From Lepidostoma basale (Eukaryota; Arthropoda; Insecta; Trichoptera; Lepidostomatidae): a stretch of 64,000 nt of DNA. The notes under the pieces were generated by a model. That model worked only from the letters and a program-made list of their open reading frames with translations, ran no database searches and was not told the DNA's origin. This document shows, piece after piece, positions 42,290-53,864 of the stretch. How positions within the stretch are numbered: the stretch's first letter is position 1; each line of letters opens with the position of its first letter. The translations under genes were made by a program, and so were the position numbers. The stretch is taken from NCBI GenBank assembly GCA_022606425.2, contig JAHDVF020001261.1, forward strand, positions 558,001 to 622,000, given 5' to 3'.

Positions 42290-43860
42290 ACGTCCATAAA
42301 AGTATACGCCTTCATTCATATTAAATATTAAATAATTATTATGGTTAACAATCTTTATTTACAATGTAACTATAATATGTAAATTTTACCATTCGCGATA
42401 TCCTAATCAATTAAATGAGCTCATGATAATCATAACAAATTAATATTGAGTAATATAACTTTAATTGTTTACCATTTAAATATTTTACGATTATAACCTA
42501 ATCCTACGTTAAAATTACAAACTATTGATTAGCAACAAATATGATATCAAGAATGTATTATATATATCTACCTACAGATACAATCTGTGATACTTGTACG
42601 GTTATTAATCAGTAAACTATCTATGCACAATAAGACAAGGTGATTCATTCTTTTGATATGCAATGACCTTAATTCTTTTAATAGTTTGGTGAAACGGCTA
42701 CCGAGTTACACCAGCACGAATTATTCAGATAAGGAGGCTGTGAGGTGTTTTCGACCGACGAATTTAATAAAAAAAACAAGATGGCTTAACAAATCTCGAA
42801 AGAGAAATCATTTAAGCTGTGGTTAGGAAAACCATTTTTGATTATTAATTACCGTTTTAAAATTAGAATAAATCGTCAATAATACAAATTATTTTGGATG
42901 AAGTGATTTGGTGAATGGGTCAGACTCAAAAATGCAATTTTCTTATGATTCATGATGAGAGATTGTTATTCGCAGAAGAAAACAATCATTAAATTATAAA
43001 CTTTCGTATGAAGCACTTAATTTGTGGTGTGACATTATTAAACAAAATAATAATACACCTTTAGTAATTAGTATCTAATTCTATCTAAAAGTAATGATAC
43101 AAATTACTTATGTGTATTATTATTTTATTCATTATATAATAAATCAAGGTTATCGTTAAATGTCTCTGACTTGCTTCGTATAGCCTGCGTTTTAGCTGTG
43201 AAATAGGAAAATCGTTATAACCTAGAAATCTTTTAAAATTAGGGCATATTTCTGAGTTACATATTTTTTTTTATGTTTTCATTATTTTATTTTTTAAATA
43301 ACGTAGTCTGCTTAGTAAATTAATGAAGTTAATTAGATTTGTCTTAGATTTTTATTTTAGTTAATAAGTTCTTTTGAATTATCTCCAGAATTCAAAAACA
43401 CATTCCAGAAAGCGGACTTAACTATAATCGAACAACGTTTAAATAAAAATTATTTACGTTCTTAAATAGCTACTTTTTTAGTTAAAAAATTCTCCAGAAT
43501 TAAATAAGTTTGAACAACGTCCTTCATTGGCAAATTGTAGTTTAATTTATACTATCGGTATACATTAACTGATTTCCGGAAGAATGTTTTGTAATGCGTT
43601 TAACAGTAGCGAGGTTAGGCTTACTTATCTGATCAATAAATATCGCACTGAGATCGTATCAACTCCAAGATTTCCAGTTTACTAATAAAGCAGTTATGCG
43701 TTGATATTGCACTCGGAATACTGTAGCATATAAATATAATGATTGTAAAAGTAAGTGACAATGTTTATTGACTTCGTGCATTTAATTTACATAATAATAA
43801 AATAAGAATGATATATAAGGAATTTACATTGTTGTTTAAGGGATATTCTTCATAATATAA
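42290..43860. other. AT-rich sequence without recognisable gene
   Basis: About 1.5 kb with no ORF, SINE, LINE or fold-back copy that I can identify on either strand. Confidence 0.45.
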
Positions 43861-43867
43861 TGTAATA

Positions 43868-44060
43868 ATTAAATAAAACGATGTTTTTTTTAACTACTTC
43901 CACTTTTATCTTTATTTCGACAGCGACAGGTTTCGTCAGGCTCGCTGTCGAAATAAAGACAAAAGTGGAAGTAGTTAAAAAACTTTGTTTTATTTAATTA
44001 TTATTTAAAATGAACTTCCACCAAGAAATTTCAGTAAAAACATTTTTTTTATCATAATAT
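43868..44060. repeat. Fold-back repeat, family P1, complete
   Basis: Arms ACTACTTCCACTTTTATCTT and inverse, with a loop containing CAGGTTTCGTCAGGC. The outer arms continue into TTTAATTATTATTTAAAATG and TTTCAGTAAAAACAT, showing that the full P1 unit extends about 90 bp beyond the visible palindrome. Confidence 0.8.
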
Positions 44061-44109
44061 AATGTTTTTACTGAAATCTCGAGAAGGAAGTTTTTTTAAA
44101 ATAATGAAA

Positions 44110-44355
44110 TAAAAAGATGTTTAATTAATACGAATTAAAAAGTCTGTTTTCTAAAAGTTTTAATAGATTTTATGTAAACGACAAATTTTGCCTGTCTAAG
44201 GTATTATCAAATGTCTTAATTTGATGATACCTTAGACAGGCGAAACATGTCATTCACATAAAATATAATAAAATTTCTAGAAAACAGACGTTTTCATTCG
44301 TATTAATTATTTAATATGGAGTTTTACATCATTGTTCAAGAAACAATAAATAAAC
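44110..44355. repeat. Fold-back repeat, family P3, complete
   Basis: Both arms are nearly intact (AGTCTGTTTTCTAAAAGTTTT against AAATTTCTAGAAAACAGACG). The right centre reads TTGATGA-T-ACC...AGGC-GAAA-CATGTC, so this copy has G at position 8 where most P3 copies have A. Confidence 0.8.
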
Positions 44356-44390
44356 TATGTTTTTATTTATTAACTACTTCCATTCATTAC

Positions 44391-44597
44391 GAACCTCGTG
44401 GCCGAGTTGTAAGTGCTTTGACTGCAAGAACGAAGGCCACTGGTTCGATTCCCGGCGATGTTGTCACATTGTCTTCGGTCTGGTGTTGAATTAGCTACCT
44501 GTCACATGTCACGAGAATCACTATGATAGCTTTATCCTTTACATCGAATTGACTCGCGCCGTAATGATGTAAGAGGCGATTCAACAAAAAAAAAATG
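44391..44597 (+). mobile_element. tRNA-derived SINE S1, full length
   Basis: Head with A box TGGCCGAGTTGT and B box GGTTCGATTCC, common body (GTCTGGTGTTGAATT, CACGAGAATCACTATGATAG), A-rich tail. It sits between P3 and P1-like sequence. Confidence 0.85.
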
Positions 44598-44984
44598 TAA
44601 TTACCATTAAAAACATTGTTTTATTTCATTATTATTCTTGATAATACATTGTTTCAGACTATTACAAAAGTATTTTGATATTTGACAGCGCCAAAACCAA
44701 CCTTTCTCTAGTTATGCCAATGAAGTGAACAATCTTTCACACTATCAATATTTTAGCCTCGATTCCTTATATGGATTCCTTATATCCGAGTATGGTTGCG
44801 TTGTTCGTTTCGTAATATCTCTAATTAACTTATTAACCGTTATTCCGAAACCGTTAAGATTATAGATCGCCAAATTCAATTCTGACATATCTTTCTAGTT
44901 TATTGTAAATTTGCTTATTCTGACTATTATAAATATGGCCTTCTTTAAGTTTTAGGTTTAAATGTTGTAGTATAAAACGCTGAT

Positions 44985-45085
44985 TATGGTATCACAATTA
45001 ATATTTATTTATTTTTCGCGACGGGTGTTTCGTCAACCTATGTTGACATCATAGGGTGCTACATTTTTTATAAACTTATTGTTGT
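44985..45085 (-). repeat. Partial copy of family P4
   Basis: The minus strand reads CACCCTATGA-T-GTCAAC...GTTGAC-GAAA-CACCCGTC-GCG. Stem II is perfect. The core is short of the G of CUGA, and the CAGCTG palindrome is mutated. Confidence 0.65.
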
Positions 45086-46107
45086 TATTATTATTGTTTT
45101 ATAATTTAACAGTTAATAATAATGTTTGAAAACAATTGGGTATCAAGTTTATTTAACCACGCCATGATTTTTTGGGTGCCTATCGTTAATAGTACAGATT
45201 TTATATCAAACCATACATTTTCCCCATCAATTCGTAATGTTTTAATAACTAAGTATGACTTATTCTTATTTCCCTTATTCTCTGCAGCTTCAAAGATATG
45301 GATTTCTCATAAACCCTTTCTTTCGATTAATTAGGTGTTATTTGTAGAACTTATTAGTATTTGTATTGCCTTGTAATAAAGACAGCAACTTGAACGGAAT
45401 GATGTGCAAGTTATCAATTATCATTAATATTTATGCACAATTGTCATTTTGGAGTCTCTCTATCGTCCATCCTTTATAAGGATGAAATGAGAAAGTTTCT
45501 TGAGGCTCATTTGCAGGATAGATTGAGAATTATTTCGACGCAACAAATAGAAAATATTTTGCCAATTTGGTCATGACACGTCTTTCACAACTCAAATCAA
45601 CTCCATCAAAATAATTGTACAATGAATGAGAACTAGGTTGAATTATAATAAGCGCGCAACAAAACAAATTGTTATTGTAACAATGTCATCATGAATACAG
45701 CACAATCACAACACCGTACCATCGCGTGGGTAGTCAGATAAAAAATATGCATGTAAAAATAAATTGTGTGTACACACTGCTTGAAATCATCGATGATTAA
45801 ATATTAATTTCCTGTTTATTCAATATTTGTCATGTTGCTTTAGGAATAGTTAAAAAATATAAAATTTGCCGATCAAGCGTTTGGATTTTCCGAATATTTT
45901 ATCTTCCTTTCACTGGTCAAGATTTATCTTGATATGCGTAATCATCTATCAACAACCTTGCCACTGAATGTTATTTTTGTGATTAAAAATAAACACTCTT
46001 TTTACGCTTTTGTTAAAAACTATACTATTCCTTATTAACATTAAATACTATACTTTGGGAATTAAAAAAACATTCTTTAAACCACTTTTTTATAAAAAAA
46101 ATATTAA

Positions 46108-46152
46108 AATATACGACATGTTTCGGAGGATACCTCCATCTTCAGGTGTAAA
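46108..46152 (-). ncRNA. Hammerhead ribozyme-like motif (family P5)
   Basis: On the minus strand: CTGAAGA (46145-46139), one extra T, stem II GGAGG/CCTCC with loop TAT, GAAA, palindromic ACATGT, GUC ending at 46115. Stem I TACAC against GTATA has four pairs and one C-A mismatch. All invariant core residues are intact. Confidence 0.75.
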
Positions 46153-46197
46153 AATATAACAAAAACTAATCAAAGAAAGACTAATTTAACTAACGAA

Positions 46198-46376
46198 ATC
46201 GGGTGGTGGTCTAGGGGATGGAACACTTGGCTCCTAATCCAGGGGACATGGGTTCAAGCCTGGACACGACCAGATTCCTTCTTCATAATAATGAGCTATT
46301 TTCTGCTCACATTGAAGATTGTAAAATAAATTCTAATATCATTGATTTAAATCCTCGATATTAGTCTTTTAAAAAA
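46198..46376 (+). mobile_element. tRNA-derived SINE, second family (S2), Arg-tRNA-like
   Basis: A-box region TGGTCTAGGGGAT, a foldable anticodon arm TTGG-CTCCTAA-CCAG (anticodon CCT, as in tRNA-Arg), B box GGTTCAAGCC, then a 100-bp body and a 13-nt A tail at 46371-46383. The T stem does not pair well and the A tail marks a retroposon, so I do not call a tRNA gene. Confidence 0.7.
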
Positions 46377-46744
46377 AAAAAAATTGTTATATTTTTACAC
46401 CTGAAGATGGAGGTATCCCCCGAAACGTGTGTATTTCAATATTTTTATTAATTAAAAAGTGGTTTAAACAATGTTTTTTTAATTACTAAAGTATATTACT
46501 ATGGAATTCCACAATGTTAATGCCTTAACTTTCAATAAACATTAAGTACGTCTAGTTACTAGTTATTAGTTACTTTTAAAACAAGAAATGATAACTTATT
46601 CTAAGAACTTTCATCACAAAATGTAATTTGAACATTGGATTGTCATTGTCGTAGTCTTCCGATGAAATAAGAATTTATACAAACAATTAAAAGTTCCTAC
46701 TTCTGCGTGCCCATTCACCCCACCCCCTTTGCAAAAATTTTGAC

Positions 46745-46795
46745 AGTTTATTTATGTTAAAAAAACATCGTTTTATTTAATTATTGTTTGATTAA
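46745..46795 (+). repeat. Fragment of family P1
   Basis: GTTAAAAAAACATCGTTTTA and TTTAATTATTG match the outer P1 arm. Confidence 0.55.
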
Positions 46796-46809
46796 AGATA
46801 AAGTCCAAC

Positions 46810-47290
46810 AACGAATACTTCTTCTTCTTCTTTTAGTGCCATGTAAGATCGCCCAACGTTGGCGATCACTGCATCAAAGGCATCTCTATCCTGCGCCACT
46901 TGGAACAGGTTCTGAACTCTTGTTTTTCTTGTTCACTCATTGATATTCCGTATCCAGGACAGCTGCTTCTACCAACTCCTCGACGTCCCTCCACTTTACC
47001 CATTAATATCAGTCGAAGGAGGTGATTTTTTTCTCTGCTAAGCACATGATATGAGACACCCAAATATGAGACCTTTCTAATTTTCACACTCGACAACAGC
47101 TCTCTATTGGCTCTGGCTCTCTGTAGTACGTCTGCATGACCCTATCGGTCCACGGTATACGGAGCATTCTGCGGTATATCCACATCTCGAACGCTTCCAA
47201 CCGGTTCATTACATTCACTTTCAGAGTCCAGGTTTCGCAGCCTTATAATATGAGGATACTTAGAAAGCTATACGAGTAGTTCTTCTTGTT
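46810..47290 (-). pseudogene. RTE-like LINE family C, C-terminal fragment
   Basis: The minus strand encodes VKIRKVSYLGVSYHVLSREKNHLLRLILMGKVEGRRGVGR, then a frameshifted FQVAQDRDAFDAVI, with a (TTC)n tail at 46820-46835. More distant thumb sequence (YKAAKPGL, ERLEAFEMW) continues to 47290. Confidence 0.8.
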
Positions 47291-47499
47291 TAGAATTTTT
47301 GGATAGGTTGAGAGCAACATATCATATAATTAATAATCCATTGAAAGAAAAGTGAAAGAAAATGAAATAAAAAGATCTTATATATAAAAATAACTGCCCA
47401 GGATAAAAATAAGATAGCTGAGCTGATGCCTTATAGTGATAATATTTCAATTTCAATATAAATTTAATACTTGTAAGTTTATTTTAAAATTTCTAAAAT

Positions 47500-47650
47500 C
47501 CAACTTCTTCTATAGCCATCTTCCACCCACTGCTGCCTATTCCATTTTTCTCGTTCCTGTCTTGTTATTTCCGCATCCAGATTGTCCTAGTTATTCGGGC
47601 AATGTCGTCAGTCCATCTTTTAGGTGGCCTCCCAGCACTCCTATATAATA
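47500..47650 (-). pseudogene. LINE tail fragment, family B-like
   Basis: The minus strand holds GGHLKDG.TTLPE, a decayed G.P..RW.DDI.RI block, and QDRNEKNGIGSSG. Weak but consistent with an RTE-like C-terminus. Confidence 0.5.
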
Positions 47651-48564
47651 AATTATTAAATTTAATATCAGATTGTAATCAGTATTATTCCTCAGATCTA
47701 ATACTACGATATTATTTAATAATTTTGTACATCCTTGCCTCGATTGTCTGAGGTTATTAAAAATAATAATAATAAATTATTTAAAGGTGCGCTTGAACTC
47801 TGAGATCACTTCGCTTCTGTGGTCATGATCTAGAAACATCGGCGAGGCGAGCACTACTATTCCACTGATCTGTACTCAATATTGGCTGGAAAGTTCCAAG
47901 GCTGCCCAACGGACAGACTTCACGGGAATCAGAATGGATTACTGTTGCTCTGCGAGGTATTCTCAGAAAAAATCAATGCAATTGTTATCCGAATTTATAA
48001 TAAATGTTTTAAAACTAATATATGAAATTAAGAAATCAAAATGATAAACACAAATTAAATGTGGATAACATGATTCACAAATTGTCAAATTAGTGCAGTA
48101 GCGGCAAACTGTAGTTCTCGAGCCAAATGAGGCTTTTTATTTACTCTGGTGCGGTTCTTTCATGAAGGACATGTTTAAAATATTTTTTCCTCCCATTTCA
48201 TTTTACAATGTTTCTTTTTTTAAACTTTGTACACAACATCAAAGTTATAGCAAATATAGAAGAAATTTCATTTTATTTTAATACTATTGACGAGAACCTG
48301 GAATCGTGTCTAAAATGAAAAACAGAAATAAGCAATCCTGACATACTTAAACTTTCTTAGGAAATGCATGGTATTTTCTAAGTTATCCTTCCTATTATCT
48401 TATTATACTAACTATAACTATTTTGATCAATAAATAATATTGTTATAAAGAAATATATCTAATTTTATTCGACTTCTGAAAACAGGGTCCTTGAAAATAA
48501 ATTTGTCTCACATTACATGAGATATAAATCTTTACTTATTAATATGTATGAAAAAAAAGATAGT

Positions 48565-48765
48565 CTTTAAGGAGTTTTATTACAATATTTATGTATGACA
48601 TGTTTCGCCCTTCTGAGGCATTATCAAATGACATTTGATAATGCCTTAGAATGGCGAAACATGTCATACATAAATATAATAAAACTTCGTGAAAACTATC
48701 GTTTTTTTTTCATACATTATTAATAATTTAATGTACATCATTGTTCAAGAAACAATAAATGAATC
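48565..48765. repeat. Fold-back repeat, family P3, best preserved
   Basis: Nearly symmetrical arms meet at CAAATGACATTTG. Both halves read TTGATAA-T-GCC...GGC-GAAA-CATGTC (left on minus, right on plus at 48635-48665). Outer arms ATAATAAAACTTC and TTGTTCAAGAAACAATAAATG are intact. Confidence 0.85.
48635..48665 (+). ncRNA. Hammerhead-like motif with U3/A8 (family P3)
   Basis: TTGATAA (48635-48641), extra T, GCC/GGC stem II, GAAA, palindrome ACATGT, GUC. The canonical C3 and G8 are U and A. Stem I has only two clear pairs, so I rate catalytic ability as doubtful. Confidence 0.45.
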
Positions 48766-48774
48766 TTTACTAAC

Positions 48775-48850
48775 TAACTAACTAACTAAATAACCATCAC
48801 GCCGTCTCCCCGAAGGGGTAGGCAGAAAGAATGGACTTTACTCTTCTCTT
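48775..48850 (-). mobile_element. RTE-like LINE family A, terminal fragment
   Basis: (CTAA)n tail at 48772-48790 followed by the inverted terminus CCATCACGCCG and GGGGTAGGCAGAAAGAATG. Confidence 0.65.
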
Positions 48851-49689
48851 TTTATGTTAGGTTAGTATGCTTGATAAGTTTGCTAATCGCTGAATTTGTA
48901 TACTGGTACGAAAGTAAATCCAACGAACGATTTCATCTAATTCGCAAGTTTTTTTTTATATCTGCCCAAAATAAAAATAACATAAAATTTAACCAGAAAA
49001 ATTCATGAATACCATTTATGTACTTGTTTTACGTTTTTTCTATCGCTTACAACAAGTTGATAATTTTCATTTTACTAACAGAAAATTCGGAATTGTTTTT
49101 TATTTAAACGCTTATCTTAATCAATGTTTCTTTACCAATATGGTATAACTCATTTTTAATAAAGTTATATGGACCCACGCCCACTTTAAATTGTATTTTG
49201 TAAGTTCAAAAGGTAATTTAAAAAGATCTATTGGCCATAACCTTTGTAATTATCGAACCGTGATCTGCAAGGCCGGGGAGCTGCGCGGGTTATTTATATC
49301 ATCAATATTCAGGACATTACAGATTGTTGAGGTGAATGGTTTGTACAACGATCCGTATCGAAATAACATTAGATTTGAACTTCATCACCCCGGTGTTAAA
49401 CATTTTATAAGACAGTTCATTAAAATTGTGGAAGAGTGGAAGTGGTTGTGGCTTTAAACTAAAATCCGTTGTTATTTTTATATGCCATCTTGTAACATTA
49501 GATTTTTTTCGCTGCAAAGCATAATTTGGTATTAAATTAAAAGAGGGCGGAATCCAACACATACGAGTACACCGCGTTTAATAGTGGAAGCTGGTCGTCC
49601 TGGATTAACCACTTGTATCGTGCGAGCGAAATTAGAGTAATTAAATATCAGAATAAAGTAGAGGTAAAAGAAATTAGATTACTGGTCTG

Positions 49690-50185
49690 AGACATCTTCT
49701 TCTTATTCTTCTTTTTGTTCTGTCACACCTCCGTGGTGCATAGGGCCTCAAGAAACCTTCTCCACCGGACTCTATCGCATTCCTGATGCCTAACATCATT
49801 CCAAGTGAGGCATGCTGCCTTAACCTCTTCCTGCAGGGTTCTTTTCCAGGCGGCTCTAAGGTCTGCCTCGCTTTCTCTTTACCCCCATAGGGGACCAGTC
49901 TAGTGCGCCCTGAGCGATGCAGGCTGGGTTCCGTCTCAGAGTGTGACCGATTCACTGCCATTTGCGTCTAGCGACTTGTTCTCTAATTGGCTTTTCGCCT
50001 GCCATGGTCCAGAGAACGGCATTTGATACTGTTTGGGGTCAATAGATTTTGAATATTGACCGAAGGCACCTATTTATAAACACCTGAAGTTTACCAATAA
50101 CGTCCGCGGTAGATTTCCAAGTCTCACATCCGTACAGCAGTACGCTTTTAACGCTACTGCTGAATATTTGGAGTCTGAGGCATCA
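49690..50185 (-). pseudogene. LINE ORF2 C-terminal fragment, family E
   Basis: The minus strand contains, across frames, CETWKSTADVIGKL, FTVWNQIPFSGPWQAKSQ, SLTWNDVRHQECDRVRWRRFLEAL, and a (AAG)n-like tail near 49695. It resembles the wrist/tail region of LINE ORF2 with many frameshifts. Confidence 0.55.
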
Positions 50186-50739
50186 CAACATGTATATTAT
50201 TTTTACTGAAATGGACAGGATAGCCGGGAAAAAACTTGAAAAAATACATCTTTTGAGCAGTAATTGTTTGTAAACAGAAGTGATATTTGTCATAGAAATA
50301 TAAATTCACGCAAGAGTTGTATCACAATGAAAGTTTTTATTATGAACCTCCAATAAGTGTTCCTAATAGTAACTGTTAAAATATCATAATACAAAAATTC
50401 TGAATTATAAAATGCATTAAGTTTACTAAGAAAACTACTGACTTCTCGCTCGTGGTCGGGAGAAATAAATTAAATCTGACAATGGAGAAATCATTGTGTT
50501 TCTAAACGTGATGTGAAATTATTAATAATAACGACTTTTCAATACGCAGAAGCCTTTGTAGGCTTCTTTACAAAACTTCATTGCGTTGTTTTACTATCTG
50601 CATTCCTACACACAGCCATGTACTACAAACATAAACTCCATTAAGCGTTTAATTAGAAATACTGCTGTAGAAACATAATTATATGATTTTCTATAGTACC
50701 TACATATGTATTTTTGATGTTTGCAGTGATATCACAAAT

Positions 50740-51150
50740 ATGTACTTCATAATCTTGTATGATATAGTGTTGAATGAAAATATAAGAAGAGAATGCATTG
50801 CGAATGAGAGCGATATGAACAAAATATTGTACGGATTATTGGTTTGGATCATTCATACGGTTTGGACGCATGGAAAACATGAATGAAGTAGGAATTGTAA
50901 GGAACATAATATATTTAAACGACGTAAACGGCACTAGAACTAGGGGAAGACCGAGAAAAACGTGGCATAATAAAACATTAAATGTCGCCCACGTTAGGAG
51001 TCGGAGAACTCGACGTACATGCATGATACGATTTATTAATGTTGAGAAGGCGATTGAAGTATGCCAAGAAAAAACAGAATGGCGGTAAATTTTTTCTGCC
51101 TATCCCTTCGGGAGACGATGTGACGGTTTGTTAGTTAGTTCGTTATATCT
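50740..51150 (+). pseudogene. RTE-like LINE family A, 3' end
   Basis: VLNENIRRECIANESDMNKI, then VRNIIYLNDVNGTRTRGRPRKTWHN, VAHVRSRRTRRTCMIRFINVEKAIEVCQEKTEWR, terminus GACGATGTGACGGTTTG and (TTAG)n tail. One short deletion removes the WFGH block. Confidence 0.8.
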
Positions 51151-51304
51151 TTTTGGGAAATGTTGAAAGCCTTTTACTCGTATAATATTCTTTAATCAAA
51201 ATATTTGGACAACAAGTTTCAGTGCAGTCAAGTTTATATCCAGTTGAATCCACAGATTGTGGTTGAAATAAAATTATGTGTGTTCACATTCAAAAGCTAT
51301 TTCT

Positions 51305-51610
51305 TTTGAAAAACATCTTCTTCTTCTTCTTTTTCTTTTAGACCTTTGGTCTGTTCCTGTAATTAGGCTGGCCTTTCTTGGGAGGTCGACTCCCAGATCC
51401 ATCTCGTTGGCGGTCTTCCGGGGGGACGGTAGCCGGCAGGAATCTGATGCGACACAGCGTGTGGGATTCTGGTGGGATTCATTCTCTGCACGTGCGCACT
51501 CCGGTATCTTTTGAGCGTTGTCTGCCCCATCTCACGACATTTTCCACCTTGCAGATTTCGCGGATAGCCGTGTTCCTCACCCTACCTCGAAGAGTCTTTT
51601 CTGCTATCAT
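51305..51610 (-). pseudogene. LINE C-terminal fragment
   Basis: The minus strand shows RNTAIREICKVENVVRWG, RVRTCRE, PPESHTLCRIRFLPATVPPEDRQRDGSG and a (GAA)n tail at 51309-51325. A related, more decayed copy lies at 55500-55640. Confidence 0.55.
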
Positions 51611-51904
51611 CCTCATTATTTTATCGAAAAACATAATTTTATCAAAACGCTTTTTTGCACTTTTCGTAAACTTCTCAAAAAGAGTGTCGGGGTAAATATT
51701 GATAATGTTTAAAATTTTTTATTCTATTATATCGAAGCTTAAACGACCTTCTAAAGAATATTTTTGTTAATAATAAAATGATATTAAATCGTAACTTAAA
51801 CACTAAATAAAAAGGAGAGTAGAAAAGTTTAGAATTAGGGGTGATGGTTATTTAAGTTTGATTGTAGGTCTTTGGAATCAACAATCGTACTTGAAGTTTA
51901 AAAC

Positions 51905-51965
51905 TGCATTTTTATACTGAAGAAGTACATGTACAGTCCGAAACGTGATTTTGAAAAGTAAAAAA
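51905..51965 (+). repeat. Diverged copy of family P7
   Basis: CTGAAGA-A-GTAC...GTCC-GAAA-CGTGA, followed by ATTTTGAAAAGTAAAAAAAA. It resembles 53865-53912 with a damaged stem II and cleavage site. Confidence 0.5.
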
Positions 51966-52487
51966 AAAACGTCGTGAAAATATATTTTTTTAAATGTGAA
52001 TCCATAATACGAAGTGGTGGAGAATATAACATTTTATGCACCAGATGCCAGAAGCAACATGGAAGTTTTGGTGAAACAAATCATGTATTTAATTTCATAT
52101 ATTATAATAGGTCTATAAAATTTGATTTGGTATTTTAAATTTTTTGTTTAGAAGATATGTATTTGAACGTTTAAATGAACTCGTTATTTTAAAATTAAGT
52201 TAAAAATCGTAAATTAATGAAAAAAATTAAATTAAATAAGACAAGGCGACAGCCCTTGTAGAAAGCTTAGCTTACTCTAGGTATTTTTGGAGTAACTGCT
52301 AATTTGTATGGAAACTAATATAAAAAAATAATGTTGAATAAATGCATTAGAAGTGAGATTTCCAAGGTGAATGTTTAGAAAATATGTAGAAAACTGTGTA
52401 TGACAAAGTGTCGAATGAAAATATAAGAAATGAATGCGGTGCGAATGAAGTTGTATTGAACAAAAGAACAAAAGGAAGTCACTCATC

Positions 52488-52672
52488 AAAGGTCCCGGGT
52501 TCGATTCCCGGCGATAGTAGTGTGATTTGCTGTAAAATTTATGTGGCAATAAATTAGTAACCTATCACATGTCACGAGAATCAATATGATAGCTATACCT
52601 TTAACATCGATTTGACTCTCGCTGTAATGATCTAAAGAGCGATTTAACAAAATAATAATAATAATAATAATG
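52488..52672 (+). mobile_element. tRNA-derived SINE S1, 5'-truncated
   Basis: Starts within the head (B box GGTTCGATTCC), keeps the body and a (AAT)n tail. Confidence 0.8.
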
Positions 52673-52674
52673 AA

Positions 52675-52840
52675 TGAATAAATGAAGAAAAAATGGTAAA
52701 AAGACTTGGAACTAGAAATAGAGGAAAACGTGGCACGAGGAAGCGAGAGAAGTATGTCAGAAAAGAAAAGTGTGGCACTCCATTATTACCTCTTCTGGTA
52801 AGCAGCGTAATTGTACAGCGTAGTTAGTTAGTTAGTTATA
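52675..52840 (+). pseudogene. RTE-like LINE family A, internally deleted 3' end
   Basis: NEEKMVKRLGTRNRGKRGTR, KREKYVRKEKCGTPLLPLLVSSVI and a (TTAG)n tail. The middle of the usual tail is missing. Confidence 0.65.
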
Positions 52841-53319
52841 CCAATATGCAAATACGCAAAAAATGAATGTTTACACTATTATATATATCATTACTTTTTA
52901 CGATACGTATGATTGGTCGACCTTTTGAGATAATTTATTGATGGATTAGCGAAACATTCTGAGATCCAAAAAAGTCAATTGACTATGAATAACTATTAGG
53001 TTTTGTTCAAGGTACATTGGACGGCCTTCTACGCCTAATGCAATTATTAAAATACATTTCGTCGTGTCGCAGTGCAGCTACGGGCGGGAAAGCAATCAGA
53101 ACACGAGTGTGGCTACATTTAATTATAAAGACTTGCCATCTTTATAATAATAAAATGCAACATATTGCTACGGTGCACGCTAACAAGAAATAGTTTAACT
53201 GTTCAAATATAAAACGCTATGAATTTGTTTCAATTTAAGTATAGCATTGCTATTAAGAAATTATTCAAATTGACAATGGAACAAATGCACACAAAGGTTC
53301 GAAAAATCACGAAAATTAA

Positions 53320-53460
53320 TTTTAACAGTTGATAAAATTATTGTAACACCTGAAAATGTCAACATAAGTTGACGAAACAGCTGTCGCGAAAAAAAAATAG
53401 CGTTTTATATTTTAACACTTAATAATGTTGAAGTATTTCGGCCAAAATAATGGACTAATT
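53320..53460 (+). repeat. Copy of family P4 with hammerhead-like core
   Basis: CTGAAAA-T-GTCAAC-ATAA-GTTGAC-GAAA-CAGCTGTC-GCG. Stem II (6 bp) and the ACAGCTGT palindrome are perfect. Position 8 is A instead of G without a matching change at position 3, so the core is probably dead. The P4 3' part (TTAATAATGTTGAAGTATTT, GGCCAAAATAATGG) follows. Confidence 0.75.
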
Positions 53461-53509
53461 AAGAAATAGTTCGTATTTTATTTTTGCTAAAAAAAAAAAT
53501 TCTATTAAT

Positions 53510-53600
53510 TACAATGAAAACGTCTGTTTTCTAGAAGTTTTATTTTATTTTTTTGTAACGATATGTTTCATTTGATAATGCATTAGTAAGGCGTTTTTTT
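53510..53600 (+). repeat. Partial copy of family P3
   Basis: AAAACGTCTGTTTTCTAGAAG, ATATGTTTCATTTGATAATG: a P3 left arm with a deletion across the centre. Confidence 0.6.
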
Positions 53601-53864
53601 TTAAATAATTTTATTAATATCGCTGTATGTTACCCTTAATATATAAATAAGTAAATAATACATATACTTTGATTACAGTTTTTTTTTAAAGTTTAATTAT
53701 GAGTGCCTGGTCTAATTAAAAAATTGAAATTTGAAATAAATTATTATTTTAAATTTTAAATTGATTCATAATATTTGTTATAACAAAAGCATATACGTTC
53801 TAAAATAAATCTTTATAACATCTTTCAAAACTGATCATATTTGTTAACAATTTTATAATATTTT

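Larger units (their letters stand above)
46045..46510. repeat. Fold-back repeat, family P5, split by a SINE
   Basis: Left arm TTTAAACCACTTTTTTAT... at 46075 and right arm TTAAAAAGTGGTTTAAACAATG at 46450 are inverse. Inverted hammerhead-like units lie at 46115-46145 (-) and 46401-46431 (+). Between them sits an unrelated tRNA-derived SINE. Confidence 0.82.

Noticed and set aside
46204..46270. A functional tRNA-Arg (CCT)
   Set aside because: The anticodon arm folds, but the T stem and acceptor stem do not pair well and an A tail follows.
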